This document shows, in pieces, positions 25,874-38,116 of a DNA stretch of 64,000 nucleotides. Location: contig NZ_JAUTDO010000003.1 of assembly GCF_030646165.1 (NCBI RefSeq), positions 558,001 to 622,000 of the forward strand, in the 5' to 3' direction. Numbering within the stretch: position 1 is the first letter of the stretch; each line of letters opens with the position of its first letter. Under the pieces are notes generated by a model. That model made no database searches. It saw only the letters and a program-made list of their open reading frames with translations, and had not been told where the DNA came from. This stretch comes from Conexibacter sp. CPCC 206217. GTDB lineage: Bacteria > Actinomycetota > Thermoleophilia > Solirubrobacterales > Solirubrobacteraceae. The position numbers and the translations under genes were made by a program.

Positions 25874-26989
25874 ATGGACCAGGACATCATCCTCTTCATC
25901 GTCGTCGCGACGGCGCTCGCGTTCGACTTCACAAACGGCTTCCACGACACCGCCAACGTCGTCGCGACGTCGATCTCGACGCGCGCGCTGAACCCGCGCG
26001 TGGCAGTCGGGCTCGCGGCGATACTGAACTTCGTCGGCGCGTTCCTGTCGCTGGAGGTCGCCTCGACGATCGCCAACAACATCGTCGACCAGGCGGAGGT
26101 GACGACGACGATCGTCTTCGCCGGCCTCGTCGGCGCAATCGTCTGGAACCTCGTGACGTGGTACTTCGGGCTGCCGTCCAGCAGCTCGCACGCGCTGATC
26201 GGCGGCGTCGTCGGCGCGATGTTCGTCGCCGTCGGCACGAGCGCGATCAACGGCGACGGGATCATCTCGAAGGTGCTCGTGCCCGCGCTGATCGCGCCGC
26301 TGCTCGCCTTCGGGGTCGCGGGGATCGCGATCATCTGCTGCTACCGGATCGTCGGAAAGCTCGCGCCAGGGCCCGTCAGCCGCGGCTTCCGCGTCGGGCA
26401 GATCTTCTCCGGCGGCCTGCTCGCGCTCGCGCACGGCACCAACGACGCGCAGAAGACGATGGGCATCATCACGCTCGCGCTGATCTCCAGCGGCCATCTC
26501 GGCAACGACGCGACCGTGCCGACCTGGGTCGTCGTCTCGGCCGCGACCGCGATCGCGCTCGGCACCTACCTCGGCGGCTGGCGGATCATCAAGACGATGG
26601 GCAGCCGCATCATCAAGATGGATCCGGCACAGGGCTTCGCCGCCCAGGGCGCCGGCTCGGCCGTGATCCTCGCGGCGACCCACTTCGGTTACCCGCTGTC
26701 GACGACGCACACGATCTCCGGCGCGGTGATGGGCGCGGGCGCCGCCAAGCGTCTGTCAGCGGTCCGCTGGGGCGTCGCGGGCAACATCCTCGTCGCGTGG
26801 GTGCTGACGCTGCCGGCGTCGGCGCTCGTCGGCGGCCTCGTCTACGCGATCACGAGCCTCTTCGGCAGCGGCGCCGCCGGCCCGATCGTCGTCGCGGCGG
26901 CCGGGGTGGCGCTCGTCGGCTTCATATTCGTGCGACGACTGCAGCGCGGCTCGGCGATCACGACGACCCCGGAGGGCAGCCGCGCATGA
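25874..26989 (+). CDS. pit: low-affinity inorganic phosphate transporter (Pit family)
   Basis: 371 residues, ~10-11 helices. PiT signature motifs occur in both halves: FDFTNGFHDTANVVATSIST (residues ~17-36) and GGLLALAHGTNDAQKTMGI (~178-196), plus GLPSSSSHALIGGVVGA and GYPLSTTHTISGAVMGAG. Symports phosphate (as metal phosphate) with H+. Overlaps the following small gene by ATGA and follows the DUF47 gene, the usual accessory arrangement. Confidence 0.96.
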   Translation: MDQDIILFIVVATALAFDFTNGFHDTANVVATSISTRALNPRVAVGLAAILNFVGAFLSLEVASTIANNIVDQAEVTTTIVFAGLVGAIVWNLVTWYFGLPSSSSHALIGGVVGAMFVAVGTSAINGDGIISKVLVPALIAPLLAFGVAGIAIICCYRIVGKLAPGPVSRGFRVGQIFSGGLLALAHGTNDAQKTMGIITLALISSGHLGNDATVPTWVVVSAATAIALGTYLGGWRIIKTMGSRIIKMDPAQGFAAQGAGSAVILAATHFGYPLSTTHTISGAVMGAGAAKRLSAVRWGVAGNILVAWVLTLPASALVGGLVYAITSLFGSGAAGPIVVAAAGVALVGFIFVRRLQRGSAITTTPEGSRA

Positions 26990-27270
26990 GCGCCTCGGCC
27001 GTCACCGACGCGCTCGGCCATGCCGCACCGCTCGCCGCCTCGATCGTCGACTGGGGCCAGCTGCTGGAGGTCGTCGAGGCCGGTCTGCTGGCCGGCGTCG
27101 GCATCAGCATCGCCTTCTCGCTCGTGATCCTCGGCGCGGTCCGCGCCGGGGAGGCGCAGAGACAGTCGCGCACGCTGACGATGGCCGGCTACGGCGCCGT
27201 CGCGCTGATCGGCCTCGCGATCTGCATCGGCGCCGTCGTGTTCGGCGTCAGCACGATGCTGGCGAAGTAG
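26986..27270 (+). CDS. small two-helix membrane protein of the pit operon
   Basis: 94 residues starting at ATG 26986, overlapping the pit stop. Two hydrophobic helices (about residues 30-52 and 68-90) flank a short charged loop GEAQRQSRTL. No family recognised; translational coupling to Pit suggests a transporter accessory peptide. Confidence 0.65.
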   Translation: MSASAVTDALGHAAPLAASIVDWGQLLEVVEAGLLAGVGISIAFSLVILGAVRAGEAQRQSRTLTMAGYGAVALIGLAICIGAVVFGVSTMLAK

Positions 27271-27277
27271 GTCGAGC

Positions 27278-27313
27278 GCCGCTCCAGCCCGCGGCGCCGC
27301 TCCAACCCGCGGC
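27278..27313 (+). repeat. tandem 18-nt repeats able to form two small hairpins
   Basis: GCCGCTCCAGCCCGCGGC is followed directly by a copy differing at one base (A for G). Each unit can pair GCCGC with GCGGC around an 8-nt loop. They lie just after the pit operon and may serve as its terminator. Confidence 0.45.
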
Positions 27314-27402
27314 GCCGCGCTGCGCCGACGCACCACGTGGGGCCGCGCGCGCCCTCGCGCCGGGATCTGCCCGGCCACTCGCCGCTGTGGTTGGATCGAT
27401 CG

Positions 27403-27630
27403 ATGTCCGCCGCCGAGAAGCCGCCGCTGTTCAGCTCCACCGAGGTGCTCGACCCCGACGGATCGCGGATCTTCGAGCTGTCGACCCGCTGCGCACCGTC
27501 GATCGCCTTCCAGGTTGCCGCCGAGGGCCGGGCCTTCCTCGGGCGCCACGGGATCAGCACGACGGGTGAGCAGGCGCTGAAGACGCGCACGGCGCTGGAG
27601 CTGTTCTCGCGCGAACTGGAGGCGGGCTGA
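27403..27630 (+). CDS. short hypothetical protein
   Basis: 75 residues from ATG 27403: FSSTEVLDPDGSRIFELSTRCAPSIAFQVAAEGRAFLGRHG, seen in two parts, then a helical end ELFSRELEAG. No membrane segment or signal peptide; no family recognised. Codon use matches neighbours. It ends 3 bp before the convergent acetyltransferase gene. Confidence 0.5.
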   Translation: MSAAEKPPLFSSTEVLDPDGSRIFELSTRCAPSIAFQVAAEGRAFLGRHGISTTGEQALKTRTALELFSRELEAG

Positions 27631-27633
27631 CAG

Positions 27634-28236
27634 TCAGCGGGCCGGATACTCGATCCGCTTCAGCACTCTCGCCGGCGCGCCCGCGGCGATGCTGAAGGCG
27701 GGGATGTCGCTGGTGACGACGGAGTTGGCGCCGATCACGGCGCGCTCGCCGATCGTCACGCCGCTGGTGATCACGACGTTGGCGCCGCACCAGACGTTGT
27801 CGCCGATCCGCGTCGGGCCCTTCGTCGTGAAGCCCTGCCACGGGACCGGCTTGTCGGGGTCGTCGAAGCGATGGTTGCCGTCGGTCACGAAGCAGCCGTT
27901 GGCGAACATGCAGTGCTCGCCGATCTCGACCAGCTCCATCGCCGCGACCATCGCGCCCATGTTCAGGAACGACCCGGCGCCGATCCGGATCCGTGCTTTG
28001 TCGGGAGCGGTCAGCCAGACGCCGGGCTCGAACAACACGCCCGCACCCAGCTCGAGCCGTCCTTCTCGCAGCGCTTCGAGCACGTTGCCGTGCAGCGGCC
28101 AGCGCGCGAACGCATCCCGCCGCATCAGCTCCCAGTGGATCCGCCCACGGTTCCACGGCAGCTCGTTGCGCTGATACCAGCGCCACTTCTGCGCCCACAG
28201 GATCGCCTGCCGGCGCAGCTCAGCCACATCGCTCAT
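27634..28236 (-). CDS. left-handed beta-helix (hexapeptide) acyltransferase
   Basis: 200 residues with hexapeptide repeats: ELGAGVLFEPGVWL, IRIGAGSFLNMGAMVAA, EHCMFANGCFVTDGNH, RIGDNVWCGANVVITSGVTIGERAVIGANSVV (in parts). The His in TDGNHRFDD is the probable catalytic base, as in maltose/galactoside acetyltransferases. Likely O-acetylates a sugar or small molecule; acceptor unknown. TAGCGT ends 6 nt upstream of the ATG. Confidence 0.85.
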   Translation of the reverse strand: MSDVAELRRQAILWAQKWRWYQRNELPWNRGRIHWELMRRDAFARWPLHGNVLEALREGRLELGAGVLFEPGVWLTAPDKARIRIGAGSFLNMGAMVAAMELVEIGEHCMFANGCFVTDGNHRFDDPDKPVPWQGFTTKGPTRIGDNVWCGANVVITSGVTIGERAVIGANSVVTSDIPAFSIAAGAPARVLKRIEYPAR

Positions 28237-28314
28237 CGCTGCACGCTATCGCGCCGCGCGGAGCGAGCCGCGCATGCGAGCGCGGCGACCACGCGCCGCG
28301 ATACCGTCCCGCCG

Positions 28315-29055
28315 ATGCGCTCCCGCACCCTCCTTGCACTGCTCCTGTCGCTGGTCGCCGCCGCGACGACCACGAACCTCGCGGAGGCGGGCGCAGCGGC
28401 TGGGCCGCCCGCCACCGCCTCCGCCGCGCCGGCCACCGCCGGCGCGCTCACCGTCGCCGCGTCGGCCACCGCCGGCAGCCGCACCCCCCTGGAGCGCGCC
28501 GTCGCCGGGATCCCGCAGTCCGGCATCCGCCTCGGCCGGCCCGATGCGCCGCTCGCGATGATCGTCTTCGCCGATCTCCAATGTCCGTTCTGCGCGCGCT
28601 TCGCGGCGACGACGCTGCCGCGAATCGTGCGCGACTGGGTCGCCAGCGGGAGGCTGCAGATCCGATACCGGATGCTTTCGGTCATCGGGACGGATTCGAC
28701 GCGGGCCGCGCAGTTCGCCGTCGCGGCCGGCGACCAGGGGCTGTTGTGGCAGACGACCGCGCGGATGTTCGCGCGACAGCGCGGCGAGAACACCGGCTAC
28801 GTGACCGACCGGTTCCTGCGCGCCGTCGGTGAGTCGGTCGACGGACTCGACGCCGAGGAGGCCATGGCGCGGCGGTCGAGCCGAGCCGTGATGGACTCGC
28901 TGGACTTCTCCCGGCGCCGCGCGCGGCAGCTGCATGTCGCGGGTGTCCCGATGCTGGCGATCCGCCGCACAGACGGACGCATGAAGCGCTTCGACGGCGA
29001 CGTGCAGCGCTACGGCGCCGTCGCCGCCGCGCTGCGCGTGCTGCAGCGGCGCTGA
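28315..29055 (+). CDS. exported DsbA-like thiol-disulfide oxidoreductase
   Basis: 246 residues. Signal peptide (LLALLLSLVAAATTTNLAEA), an Ala/Thr-rich linker to ~residue 60, then a DsbA/DSBA-like thioredoxin domain: GRPDAPLAMIVFADLQCPFCARFAATTLPRI contains the CPFC active site (around residue 93-96), and VAGVPMLAIRR is the cis-Pro loop. It likely forms or isomerises disulfides outside the cytoplasm. TACCGT ends 7 nt upstream of the ATG, suggesting a leaderless transcript. Convergent with uvrA with a terminator hairpin between. Confidence 0.87.
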   Translation: MRSRTLLALLLSLVAAATTTNLAEAGAAAGPPATASAAPATAGALTVAASATAGSRTPLERAVAGIPQSGIRLGRPDAPLAMIVFADLQCPFCARFAATTLPRIVRDWVASGRLQIRYRMLSVIGTDSTRAAQFAVAAGDQGLLWQTTARMFARQRGENTGYVTDRFLRAVGESVDGLDAEEAMARRSSRAVMDSLDFSRRRARQLHVAGVPMLAIRRTDGRMKRFDGDVQRYGAVAAALRVLQRR

Positions 29056-29071
29056 CCTCAGGCCGCCGCTC

Positions 29072-29092
29072 GCCGCTGCGCGCAGCAGCGGC
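29072..29092. terminator. bidirectional hairpin between the DsbA-like gene and uvrA
   Basis: GCCGCTGC and GCAGCGGC form an 8-bp stem with a 5-nt loop in the 44-bp gap between two convergent genes, so it could stop both transcripts. Confidence 0.55.
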
Positions 29093-29099
29093 GCGCTCG

Positions 29100-31997
<2,898 letters not shown>

Positions 31998-32017
31998 CGC
32001 GGATCACTATAGAAGGG

Positions 32018-32031
32018 CGAACGGACGTTCG
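32018..32031 (-). promoter_or_regulatory. LexA (SOS) box in the uvrA promoter
   Basis: CGAACGTCCGTTCG on the minus strand (palindromic ends), the actinobacterial/Bacillus-type GAAC-N4-GTTC operator. It lies in the spacer just upstream of the -10-like TATAGT, where LexA would occlude polymerase. Confidence 0.8.
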
Positions 32032-32201
32032 CGTCGGCGCCAGTTCGCTCCTTCCGGGGATCCCACCCGATCGTGGCGCGCGCGCCGCATTCCGGCATCA
32101 TGTCGCCCGTGCCGCAGGCGCAACTCGTCGGTCGCGAACGCGCAGCGCGCGCGAGATCGGAACTGACGCCCACGCTCGCGCCCTCCCCTAGGCTGGCGGC
32201 C

Positions 32202-32849
32202 ATGCAGAGACTCGCCGATGGCGTCTATCAGCTGTCCGGTTTTCCCCGCAACGCGATCAACGTCTACGTGCTGGAGGACGTGCTGCTCGACGCGGGTGCT
32301 GCGTTCGATCGCAAGCGGATCCTCGAGCAGGTCGGCGGCGCGGGGATTCGAGCGCACGCCCTGACCCACGCGCACCTCGACCACTACGGTGCAAGCCACG
32401 CCGTCTGCACCGAGCTGGGGATCCCGCTCTGGTGCGGCACCGAGGACGTCGCGGCGGTCGAGGCCGGCAAGATGGTCGGCGGCCCCCGCAACGGCATGGT
32501 CCCGGGCCCGAAGGCCCATCCCGTCGCCAGAGCGCTGCGCGAGGGCGACGAGGTGGCGGGCTTCACGGTCCTCGACACCCCGGGCCACTCCCCCGGCCAC
32601 GTCTCCTACTGGCGCGAGTCCGACCGCGTGCTCGTCTGCGGCGACGTGATGTGGGGCTGGAACACGCTCCTGATGCGCGGCGACCCCCGCGAACCGCTCC
32701 CGCTCTTCAGCACCGACCCCGCCCAGAACCGCGATTGCGCCCGTCGTCTCGCGACACTCGAACCGTCGCTGGTGCTGTTCGGGCACGGGCCGCCGATGCG
32801 GGATCCGGGGCGGTTTGCGGCGGCGGTGGCGAAGCTGCCGCGCAGCTAG
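32202..32849 (+). CDS. metallo-beta-lactamase-fold hydrolase
   Basis: 215 residues: a compact MBL-fold enzyme with the metal motif THAHLDHYG (about residue 52-60), further metal ligands in DTPGHSPGHVSYW (His ~133) and VCGDVMWG (Asp ~148), and a terminal FGHGPP His. This is the glyoxalase II-like/RNase Z-like general hydrolase layout; substrate unknown. Start ATG 32202 has TAGGCT 7 nt upstream. Divergent from uvrA. Confidence 0.85.
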   Translation: MQRLADGVYQLSGFPRNAINVYVLEDVLLDAGAAFDRKRILEQVGGAGIRAHALTHAHLDHYGASHAVCTELGIPLWCGTEDVAAVEAGKMVGGPRNGMVPGPKAHPVARALREGDEVAGFTVLDTPGHSPGHVSYWRESDRVLVCGDVMWGWNTLLMRGDPREPLPLFSTDPAQNRDCARRLATLEPSLVLFGHGPPMRDPGRFAAAVAKLPRS

Positions 32850-32990
32850 CTTCATCGCACAGTGGGCCGGCCTGACCGCGGCGGCCGCGCGCTCACCTCT
32901 AGGGCGGGGATCACCTCGGTCTGCGGTCGCGTCCCCTCATATTCCGTCCACCATCGCTTTCACGCCCGACGACCTGGGTAACGTGAACGC

Positions 32991-33944
32991 ATGCTTGGAC
33001 ACGAGCGCCGCGAGAACGTCAGCTTCGCCTCATCGGGTGACCGCTGCGCCGCGTGGCTGTATCGGCCCGATCCGGCCGCGGTGGCCGCAGACGATCCGCG
33101 AGGCGTGCCGTGCATCGTGTTGGCCGGCGGGTTCGCCGGCGTCCGCGAGATGCGGCTCGACGCGTTCGCGGAGCGGTTCGCGTCGGCGGGCTTCGTCGCG
33201 CTGCTGTTCGACTACCGGCATTTCGGCGCCAGCGAGGGCGAGCCGCGGCAGCTGCTGTCGATCCCGCGGCAACTGGAGGACTGGAGTGCCGCGATCGCCT
33301 GTGCACGCACGCTCGACGGCGTCGACCCGGACCGGATCGCGCTGTGGGGCACGTCGTTCTCCGGCGGCCACGTCGTCACGACGGCGGCCCGCGACCACCG
33401 GCTCGCCGCCGCGGTCGCGCAGGCGCCGTTCACCGACGGGCTGCGCCAGGCGCTCGCGCAGCCGATCCCGTCAGCGCTGCGCCTGACCGTCGAGGCGTTG
33501 CGCGACGAGCTGGGCGCACTGCGCGGGGCGGCGCCGCGGACGATCCCCGTCACGGGGCCGCCGGGGTCGCTGGCCGCGATGACCTCGCCCGAGTCGGCGA
33601 TCGGCCACCAAGCGATACTCCCGGTCGACTCGACCTGGCGCAACGAGGTCGCGGCGCGCATCTGCATCCGCCTCACGGCCTATCGGCCGATCCGCCACGC
33701 GCCCGATGTCGCATGCCCACTGCTGGTAGCGGTCTGCGACGAAGACGACGTAGTGCCCACTGGCTCGGCGATCAAGCTCGCGAGAGCGGCCAAGCACTGC
33801 GAACTGGTCCGCTACGCCGGCGCCGGCCATTTCGACATCTATCTCGGCGAGACGTTCGAGCGCGCCGTCGCCGACCAGATCGCCTTCTTCACCGAGCACC
33901 TGCTGGCCGCGCCGACTCCGCTGCCGGAGCCGGCGCTGACGTAA
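32991..33944 (+). CDS. alpha/beta hydrolase
   Basis: 317 residues. Nucleophile elbow ALWGTSFSGGHVV around residue 120 (Ser-rich variant rather than strict GxSxG), oxyanion region LAGGFAGVREMRLDAFAERFASAG, acid region VCDEDDVVPTGSA and base loop YAGAGHFDIYLGETF (His ~283). This resembles the Xaa-Pro-dipeptidyl-peptidase-like/DltD-type serine hydrolases of actinobacteria. Substrate unknown. TAACGT ends 6 nt before the ATG. Ends 9 bp from the convergent DivIVA-like gene. Confidence 0.85.
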   Translation: MLGHERRENVSFASSGDRCAAWLYRPDPAAVAADDPRGVPCIVLAGGFAGVREMRLDAFAERFASAGFVALLFDYRHFGASEGEPRQLLSIPRQLEDWSAAIACARTLDGVDPDRIALWGTSFSGGHVVTTAARDHRLAAAVAQAPFTDGLRQALAQPIPSALRLTVEALRDELGALRGAAPRTIPVTGPPGSLAAMTSPESAIGHQAILPVDSTWRNEVAARICIRLTAYRPIRHAPDVACPLLVAVCDEDDVVPTGSAIKLARAAKHCELVRYAGAGHFDIYLGETFERAVADQIAFFTEHLLAAPTPLPEPALT

Positions 33945-33953
33945 AGCAGCTGC

Positions 33954-34853
33954 TCAGCCGCCGACGCTGGCGTAGACCTCCTCGAGCAGCCCGGCGCGGT
34001 CGGCGAGCTGGAAGTGCTCGGCGAGATAGCTGTCGGTCTCTTCGCGCGGAGTGCCGCTGAGCGCCATGTCGAGCGCGACGAGACGGGCGCTCTCCTCGCC
34101 GTCGGGGCCGGCCGGGGCGGGCGTGGGCGCGGCGGCTGCGGGCGCGACGCGCGGCGCGGCAGCTGCAGCCGGCTGCGGCGCCGCTGGAGCTGCCGGCGCG
34201 GCAGCCGCGGGACCATCCGGGTCCGGGACGAGCGCGTCGGGATCTGCGGGCACGCTGCCGTTGCGACGCGGCTGGTCGGGATCCTCGACCGCGATCGGCG
34301 CGGGCGACGACGACAGCGTCGGGCGAGACGGCGGCTCGACCGCGTCAGGCGCCTCCGGCTCGAAGCGCGGCCGGCCGGCGACACTCGCCAGCTCGCCGAG
34401 GTTGCCCTCCAGCAACTGCAGGTCGGCGTAGACGCGGTTGCCGCCGGTGCGCAGCGTCTCGAGCAGTGTGTTCAGCTCGCCCTGCATCGCATCGACTCGC
34501 TGCAGCAGCGCCGAGGTCGCCTCGGCGACTCTGCCGACGTAGGCGTGAGCGGTCTGGTTGGCCTCGTCGCGGGTGCGCTTGGCCTCGGCGCTGGCGTCAT
34601 CGCGAATCTCACGCGCCTCGTCGTCGGCCTGACGGGTGATCTCGTCGGCGCTCGCCTCGGCCGCAGCGATGACCGCGCGGACCTGCTCGCTGGCCGTCGT
34701 GGCGACCGTCTCGGTCCGCTGCCGAGCGGAGCGCTTGAGCCCGTCGACCTCGTCGGCGACATCACGCAGATGCGTGTCGACGGCGTCGGGGTCGTAGCCG
34801 CGACGACCGATCGGGAAGTCCTTCTTTTCGATGCTTTGGCGGTCGAGGGCCAC
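33954..34853 (-). CDS. DivIVA-domain coiled-coil protein
   Basis: 299 residues. N-terminus matches DivIVA: IEKKDFPIGRRGYDPDAVDTHL, then a long charged coiled coil (residues ~30-140) rich in Glu/Arg/Ala with an ADEITRQADDEAREIRDDA stretch, a Pro/Ala-rich disordered linker (~185-255) and a short helical C-terminal cap. DivIVA family proteins mark curved membrane and organise polar growth or septation. Start is GTG 34853, supported by GGAGG 9 nt upstream; the frame continues upstream but without a site. Confidence 0.82.
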   Translation of the reverse strand: MALDRQSIEKKDFPIGRRGYDPDAVDTHLRDVADEVDGLKRSARQRTETVATTASEQVRAVIAAAEASADEITRQADDEAREIRDDASAEAKRTRDEANQTAHAYVGRVAEATSALLQRVDAMQGELNTLLETLRTGGNRVYADLQLLEGNLGELASVAGRPRFEPEAPDAVEPPSRPTLSSSPAPIAVEDPDQPRRNGSVPADPDALVPDPDGPAAAAPAAPAAPQPAAAAAPRVAPAAAAPTPAPAGPDGEESARLVALDMALSGTPREETDSYLAEHFQLADRAGLLEEVYASVGG

Positions 34854-35051
34854 GCGGGCGTACCTCCGTCGGGGATGGGAAACGGCTGCGCCCAAGGGTA
34901 TCGAGCGTGGGAGCCGGCGAGCCGGTTCGCTGGACGGAGTGATGGCGCGTCGGCGGGATGTCCAGGTGGCTGTGGAGGATGCGTCGCGCCGGCAGCGCAA
35001 TCCGTCATGCTCAGCAGTTGGCGGATCGTCGCGATGTGGAGGTACCGAGCC

Positions 35052-35870
35052 TCATGGCAACCGCACCGCCGCGCCCTCCCGCACGACCAGCCCGTCCCGC
35101 TCCAGGCCCGCCAGCGCCCGCTCGACCCGATCCTCACCGATCCCGGTCGGCAGTTCCTCGTCCGCCGCCAACGCGGCGACGATCCGGCCGCGCACGAAGC
35201 GGTCTGTCTCCTCGAAGCGCGGAGCCGGGCGGGAGTGTCTGGGCGACGACGACGGCGCCACCGGGAGCGGAAGACCGCGTGAGCGGCAGGTCGCCACTGG
35301 GCAGTCGTCGCAGGACGGCGAGCGGGCCGTGCAGATCGTCGCCCCGAGTTCCATCATCGCCTGGTTCCAGTCGGCGGCACGGCCCGCCGGGAGCAAGGCG
35401 GCGGCACGAGCGAAGAGCGGGGCCGTGGTGCGGTGCTCGCGATCGACACGCTCGATGACGCGCCTGACGTTCGTGTCGACGGCCGCGACGTGCTCGCCGA
35501 AGGCGAACGACGCGACGGCGGCGGCGGTGTAGGGACCGATGCCGGGCAGCGCGCGCAGGCCCTCGGCGTCAGCCGGCCATCCATCGCGCGCGACCGCGCG
35601 GGCGCAGGCTTGGAGGGCGAGCGCGCGGCGGTTGTAGCCGAGACCGCTCCAGAGGCGCAGGACATCAGCTGTCGGGGCGTCGCCGAGCGCCAGTTCGTCG
35701 GGGAACCGCTCCAGGAAGGCCTCGTAGTACGGCACGACACGGGCGACCTGGGTCTGTTGGAGCATCACCTCGGAGACGAGGATGCGGTACGGGTCTCTCG
35801 TCCGCCGCCACGGCAGGTCGCGGCGGACGGCCGCGTACCAGGAGAGGACTGCGTCATGGTCGACCGGCAC
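35052..35870 (-). CDS. mutY: adenine DNA glycosylase MutY (short form)
   Basis: 272 residues. Excises adenine opposite 8-oxoG. HhH-GPD fold: SEVMLQQTQVARVVPYY (catalytic Glu), LPGIGPYTAAAVASFAFG hairpin, VDTNVRRVIERV (catalytic Asp). The iron-sulfur loop reads C-x6-C-x2-C-x4-C (CTARSPSCDDCPVATC), one residue shorter between the last two cysteines than the usual x5. The C-terminal MutT-like 8-oxoG-recognition domain is reduced to ~60 residues, so it is shorter than E. coli MutY (350). Start GTG 35870 has TACGGT 6 nt upstream. Confidence 0.93.
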   Translation of the reverse strand: MPVDHDAVLSWYAAVRRDLPWRRTRDPYRILVSEVMLQQTQVARVVPYYEAFLERFPDELALGDAPTADVLRLWSGLGYNRRALALQACARAVARDGWPADAEGLRALPGIGPYTAAAVASFAFGEHVAAVDTNVRRVIERVDREHRTTAPLFARAAALLPAGRAADWNQAMMELGATICTARSPSCDDCPVATCRSRGLPLPVAPSSSPRHSRPAPRFEETDRFVRGRIVAALAADEELPTGIGEDRVERALAGLERDGLVVREGAAVRLP

Positions 35871-35978
35871 GGCGGGACCGTAGCGATTCGGGCGGCGGCG
35901 CTGCGTGTGCGGCAGAAGCGCCAGTGCTCGGGCGCCACGCGGCGCTGGCCGGCCATCGCCGACCGGCGCACCGGCGCC

Positions 35979-38015
35979 CTAGACCGTCGGCGTCTTCGTC
36001 GCCGTCCGCTGCTCCGCCAATGCGATGTCGAAGTCGCGGCGCAGGGACTTGATCTCGTCGCGCAGGTTGGCGGCGTACTCGAAGCGGAGTTCTTCGGCGG
36101 CCTGGAGCATCTCTTCTTCGAGTTCGATGATCGCCTTTTCCAGCTCGGCCGGGTTCATCTGTCTGCCGCTGTCGATCTTCAGGCGACGTCTGCGGCCCTT
36201 GGGGACCTTCGACTCGGCCTGCAGGAACTCGGCGATGTCGGAGATGCCCTTGACGATCGACTCCGGGTTGATGCCGTGGTCCTCGTTGTACTTCAGCTGG
36301 ATCGCGCGGCGGCGCTCGGTCTCCTCCAGGGCGATCGTCATCGCTCTGGTCTCCTTGTCGGCGTACATCACGACCTTGCCGCCGATGTTGCGGGCCGCGC
36401 GGCCGATCGTCTGGATCAGCGAGGTCGCTCCGCGCAGGAAGCCCTCCTTGTCCGCGTCGAGGATCGCGACGAGCGAGACCTCCGGCAGGTCGAGGCCCTC
36501 GCGCAGGAGGTTGACGCCGACGAGCACGTCATATTCGCCCAGGCGCAGCTCGCGGATGATCTGGATCCGCTCGATCGTGTCGACCTCCGAGTGGAGGTAG
36601 CGGACCTTGAAGCCGTTCTCCAGCAGGTAGCCGGTGAGGTCCTCCGACATTCTCTTCGTCAACGTCGTCACGAGCGTGCGCTCGTCTCTGTCGACGCGCA
36701 GCTTGATCTCGTTCATCAGATCGTCGATCTGGTTTCTCGTCGCGCGGACGTCTATCTCCGGGTCGATGATCCCCGTCGGGCGGACGATCTGCTCGACGAT
36801 CCGCGGCGAGTGCGTGCGCTCGTACTCGCCCGGCGTCGCGGAGACGAACACCAGCTGCGGCACGATCGAGAGGAACTCCTCGAATCTCTGCGGGCGGTTG
36901 CCGAGCGCGCTCGGCAGACGAAAGCCGTAGTCGATCAGCGTCTGCTTGCGCGAGCGGTCGCCCTCGTACATGCCGCCGATCTGCGGCACGGTCTGGTGCG
37001 ACTCGTCGATGAAGCAGACGAAGTCGTCGGGGAAGAAGTCGATCAGGCAGTACGGTCGCTCGCCCGGTCTGCGGCCGTCCATTATCTGCGAGTAGTTCTC
37101 GATGCCGGAGCAGAAGCCCATCTCGCGCAGCATCTCCATGTCGTACTGCGTGCGCTGGCGCAGGCGGTGCGACTCCAGCAGCTTGCCCTCTCTCTCCAAC
37201 TGGGCGCAGCGCTCGTTCAGCTCGCGGCCGATCTCCGTCACCGCGTCGCCGATCTCGTCCTCGTCGACGTTGTAATGCGACGCCGGCCAAACCGCGGCGA
37301 ACTCCATGTCCTCCTGGATCAGCTCGCCGGTGAGCGGATCGAAGTTCTGGACCTCCTCGATCTCGTCGCCGAAGAGAGTCGCGCGGTAGGCCGTCTCCGC
37401 GTAGGCCGGGAAGACCTCGAGCGTCTCCCCCCGCACGCGGAACGTGCCGCGCGAGAGGACGGTGTCGTTGCGGGTGTACTGGATCGAGACGAGCTTGCGC
37501 AGCACCTCGTCGCGGTCGACCATGCCGCCTCTTCTGAGGATCAGCATGTTGCGGTCGTACTTCTCCGGCGAGCCGAGGCCGTAGATGCTCGACACGCTCG
37601 CCACCACGATCACGTCTCTGCGCGCGAACAGCGAGGCGGTCGCCGAGTGGCGCAGGCGCTCGATCTCGGCGTTGATCGCCGAGTCCTTCTCGATATAGAG
37701 GTCGCGGCTGGGGACGTACGCCTCGGGCTGGTAGTAGTCGTAGTACGAGACGAAGTACTCGACGGCGTTGTCCGGGAAGTAGGTGCGGAACTCGTTGCAG
37801 AGCTGCGCGGCGAGCGTCTTGTTGTGCGCCATGATCAGCGCGGGGCGCTGGACGGCCTCGATCGTCGAGGCCATCGTCATCGTCTTGCCGGTGCCGGTGG
37901 CGCCGAGCAGCGTCAGATAGCGCTCGCCGGCCTCGATCCCGTCGGCCAGCGAGGCGATCGCCTTCGGCTGGTCGGCAGCCGGCGCATAGGTGGAGTCGAG
38001 GCGGAAGGGCGGCAT
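35979..38015 (-). CDS. uvrB: excinuclease ABC subunit B
   Basis: 678 residues. Helicase-like partner of UvrA in excision repair. Walker [16 protein letters not shown] (residue ~38), the [21 protein letters not shown] beta-hairpin region (in parts), [51 protein letters not shown] and a C-terminal UVR motif ([13 protein letters not shown]). Start set at ATG 38015, where the protein begins [20 protein letters not shown]; the longer upstream frame is not conserved. TATCGT (38030-38025) is 9 nt from the ATG and an SOS box lies 14 bp above it. Confidence 0.98.
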   Translation of the reverse strand: MPPFRLDSTYAPAADQPKAIASLADGIEAGERYLTLLGATGTGKTMTMASTIEAVQRPALIMAHNKTLAAQLCNEFRTYFPDNAVEYFVSYYDYYQPEAYVPSRDLYIEKDSAINAEIERLRHSATASLFARRDVIVVASVSSIYGLGSPEKYDRNMLILRRGGMVDRDEVLRKLVSIQYTRNDTVLSRGTFRVRGETLEVFPAYAETAYRATLFGDEIEEVQNFDPLTGELIQEDMEFAAVWPASHYNVDEDEIGDAVTEIGRELNERCAQLEREGKLLESHRLRQRTQYDMEMLREMGFCSGIENYSQIMDGRRPGERPYCLIDFFPDDFVCFIDESHQTVPQIGGMYEGDRSRKQTLIDYGFRLPSALGNRPQRFEEFLSIVPQLVFVSATPGEYERTHSPRIVEQIVRPTGIIDPEIDVRATRNQIDDLMNEIKLRVDRDERTLVTTLTKRMSEDLTGYLLENGFKVRYLHSEVDTIERIQIIRELRLGEYDVLVGVNLLREGLDLPEVSLVAILDADKEGFLRGATSLIQTIGRAARNIGGKVVMYADKETRAMTIALEETERRRAIQLKYNEDHGINPESIVKGISDIAEFLQAESKVPKGRRRRLKIDSGRQMNPAELEKAIIELEEEMLQAAEELRFEYAANLRDEIKSLRRDFDIALAEQRTATKTPTV

Positions 38016-38044
38016 CGGGAATCGACGATAGCGTGTGCCGCGGA

Positions 38045-38058
38045 CGAACACACGTTCG
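38045..38058 (-). promoter_or_regulatory. LexA (SOS) box in the uvrB promoter
   Basis: CGAACGTGTGTTCG on the minus strand fits GAAC-N4-GTTC with matching flanks. It overlaps the expected -35 position for the TATCGT -10 at 38025-38030. Confidence 0.8.
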
Positions 38059-38116
38059 CGCACGGACCGCCTCGGGACCGCGAAGTGCGCACGCGGCCCG
38101 CTCCCCAGCGCCCGCC

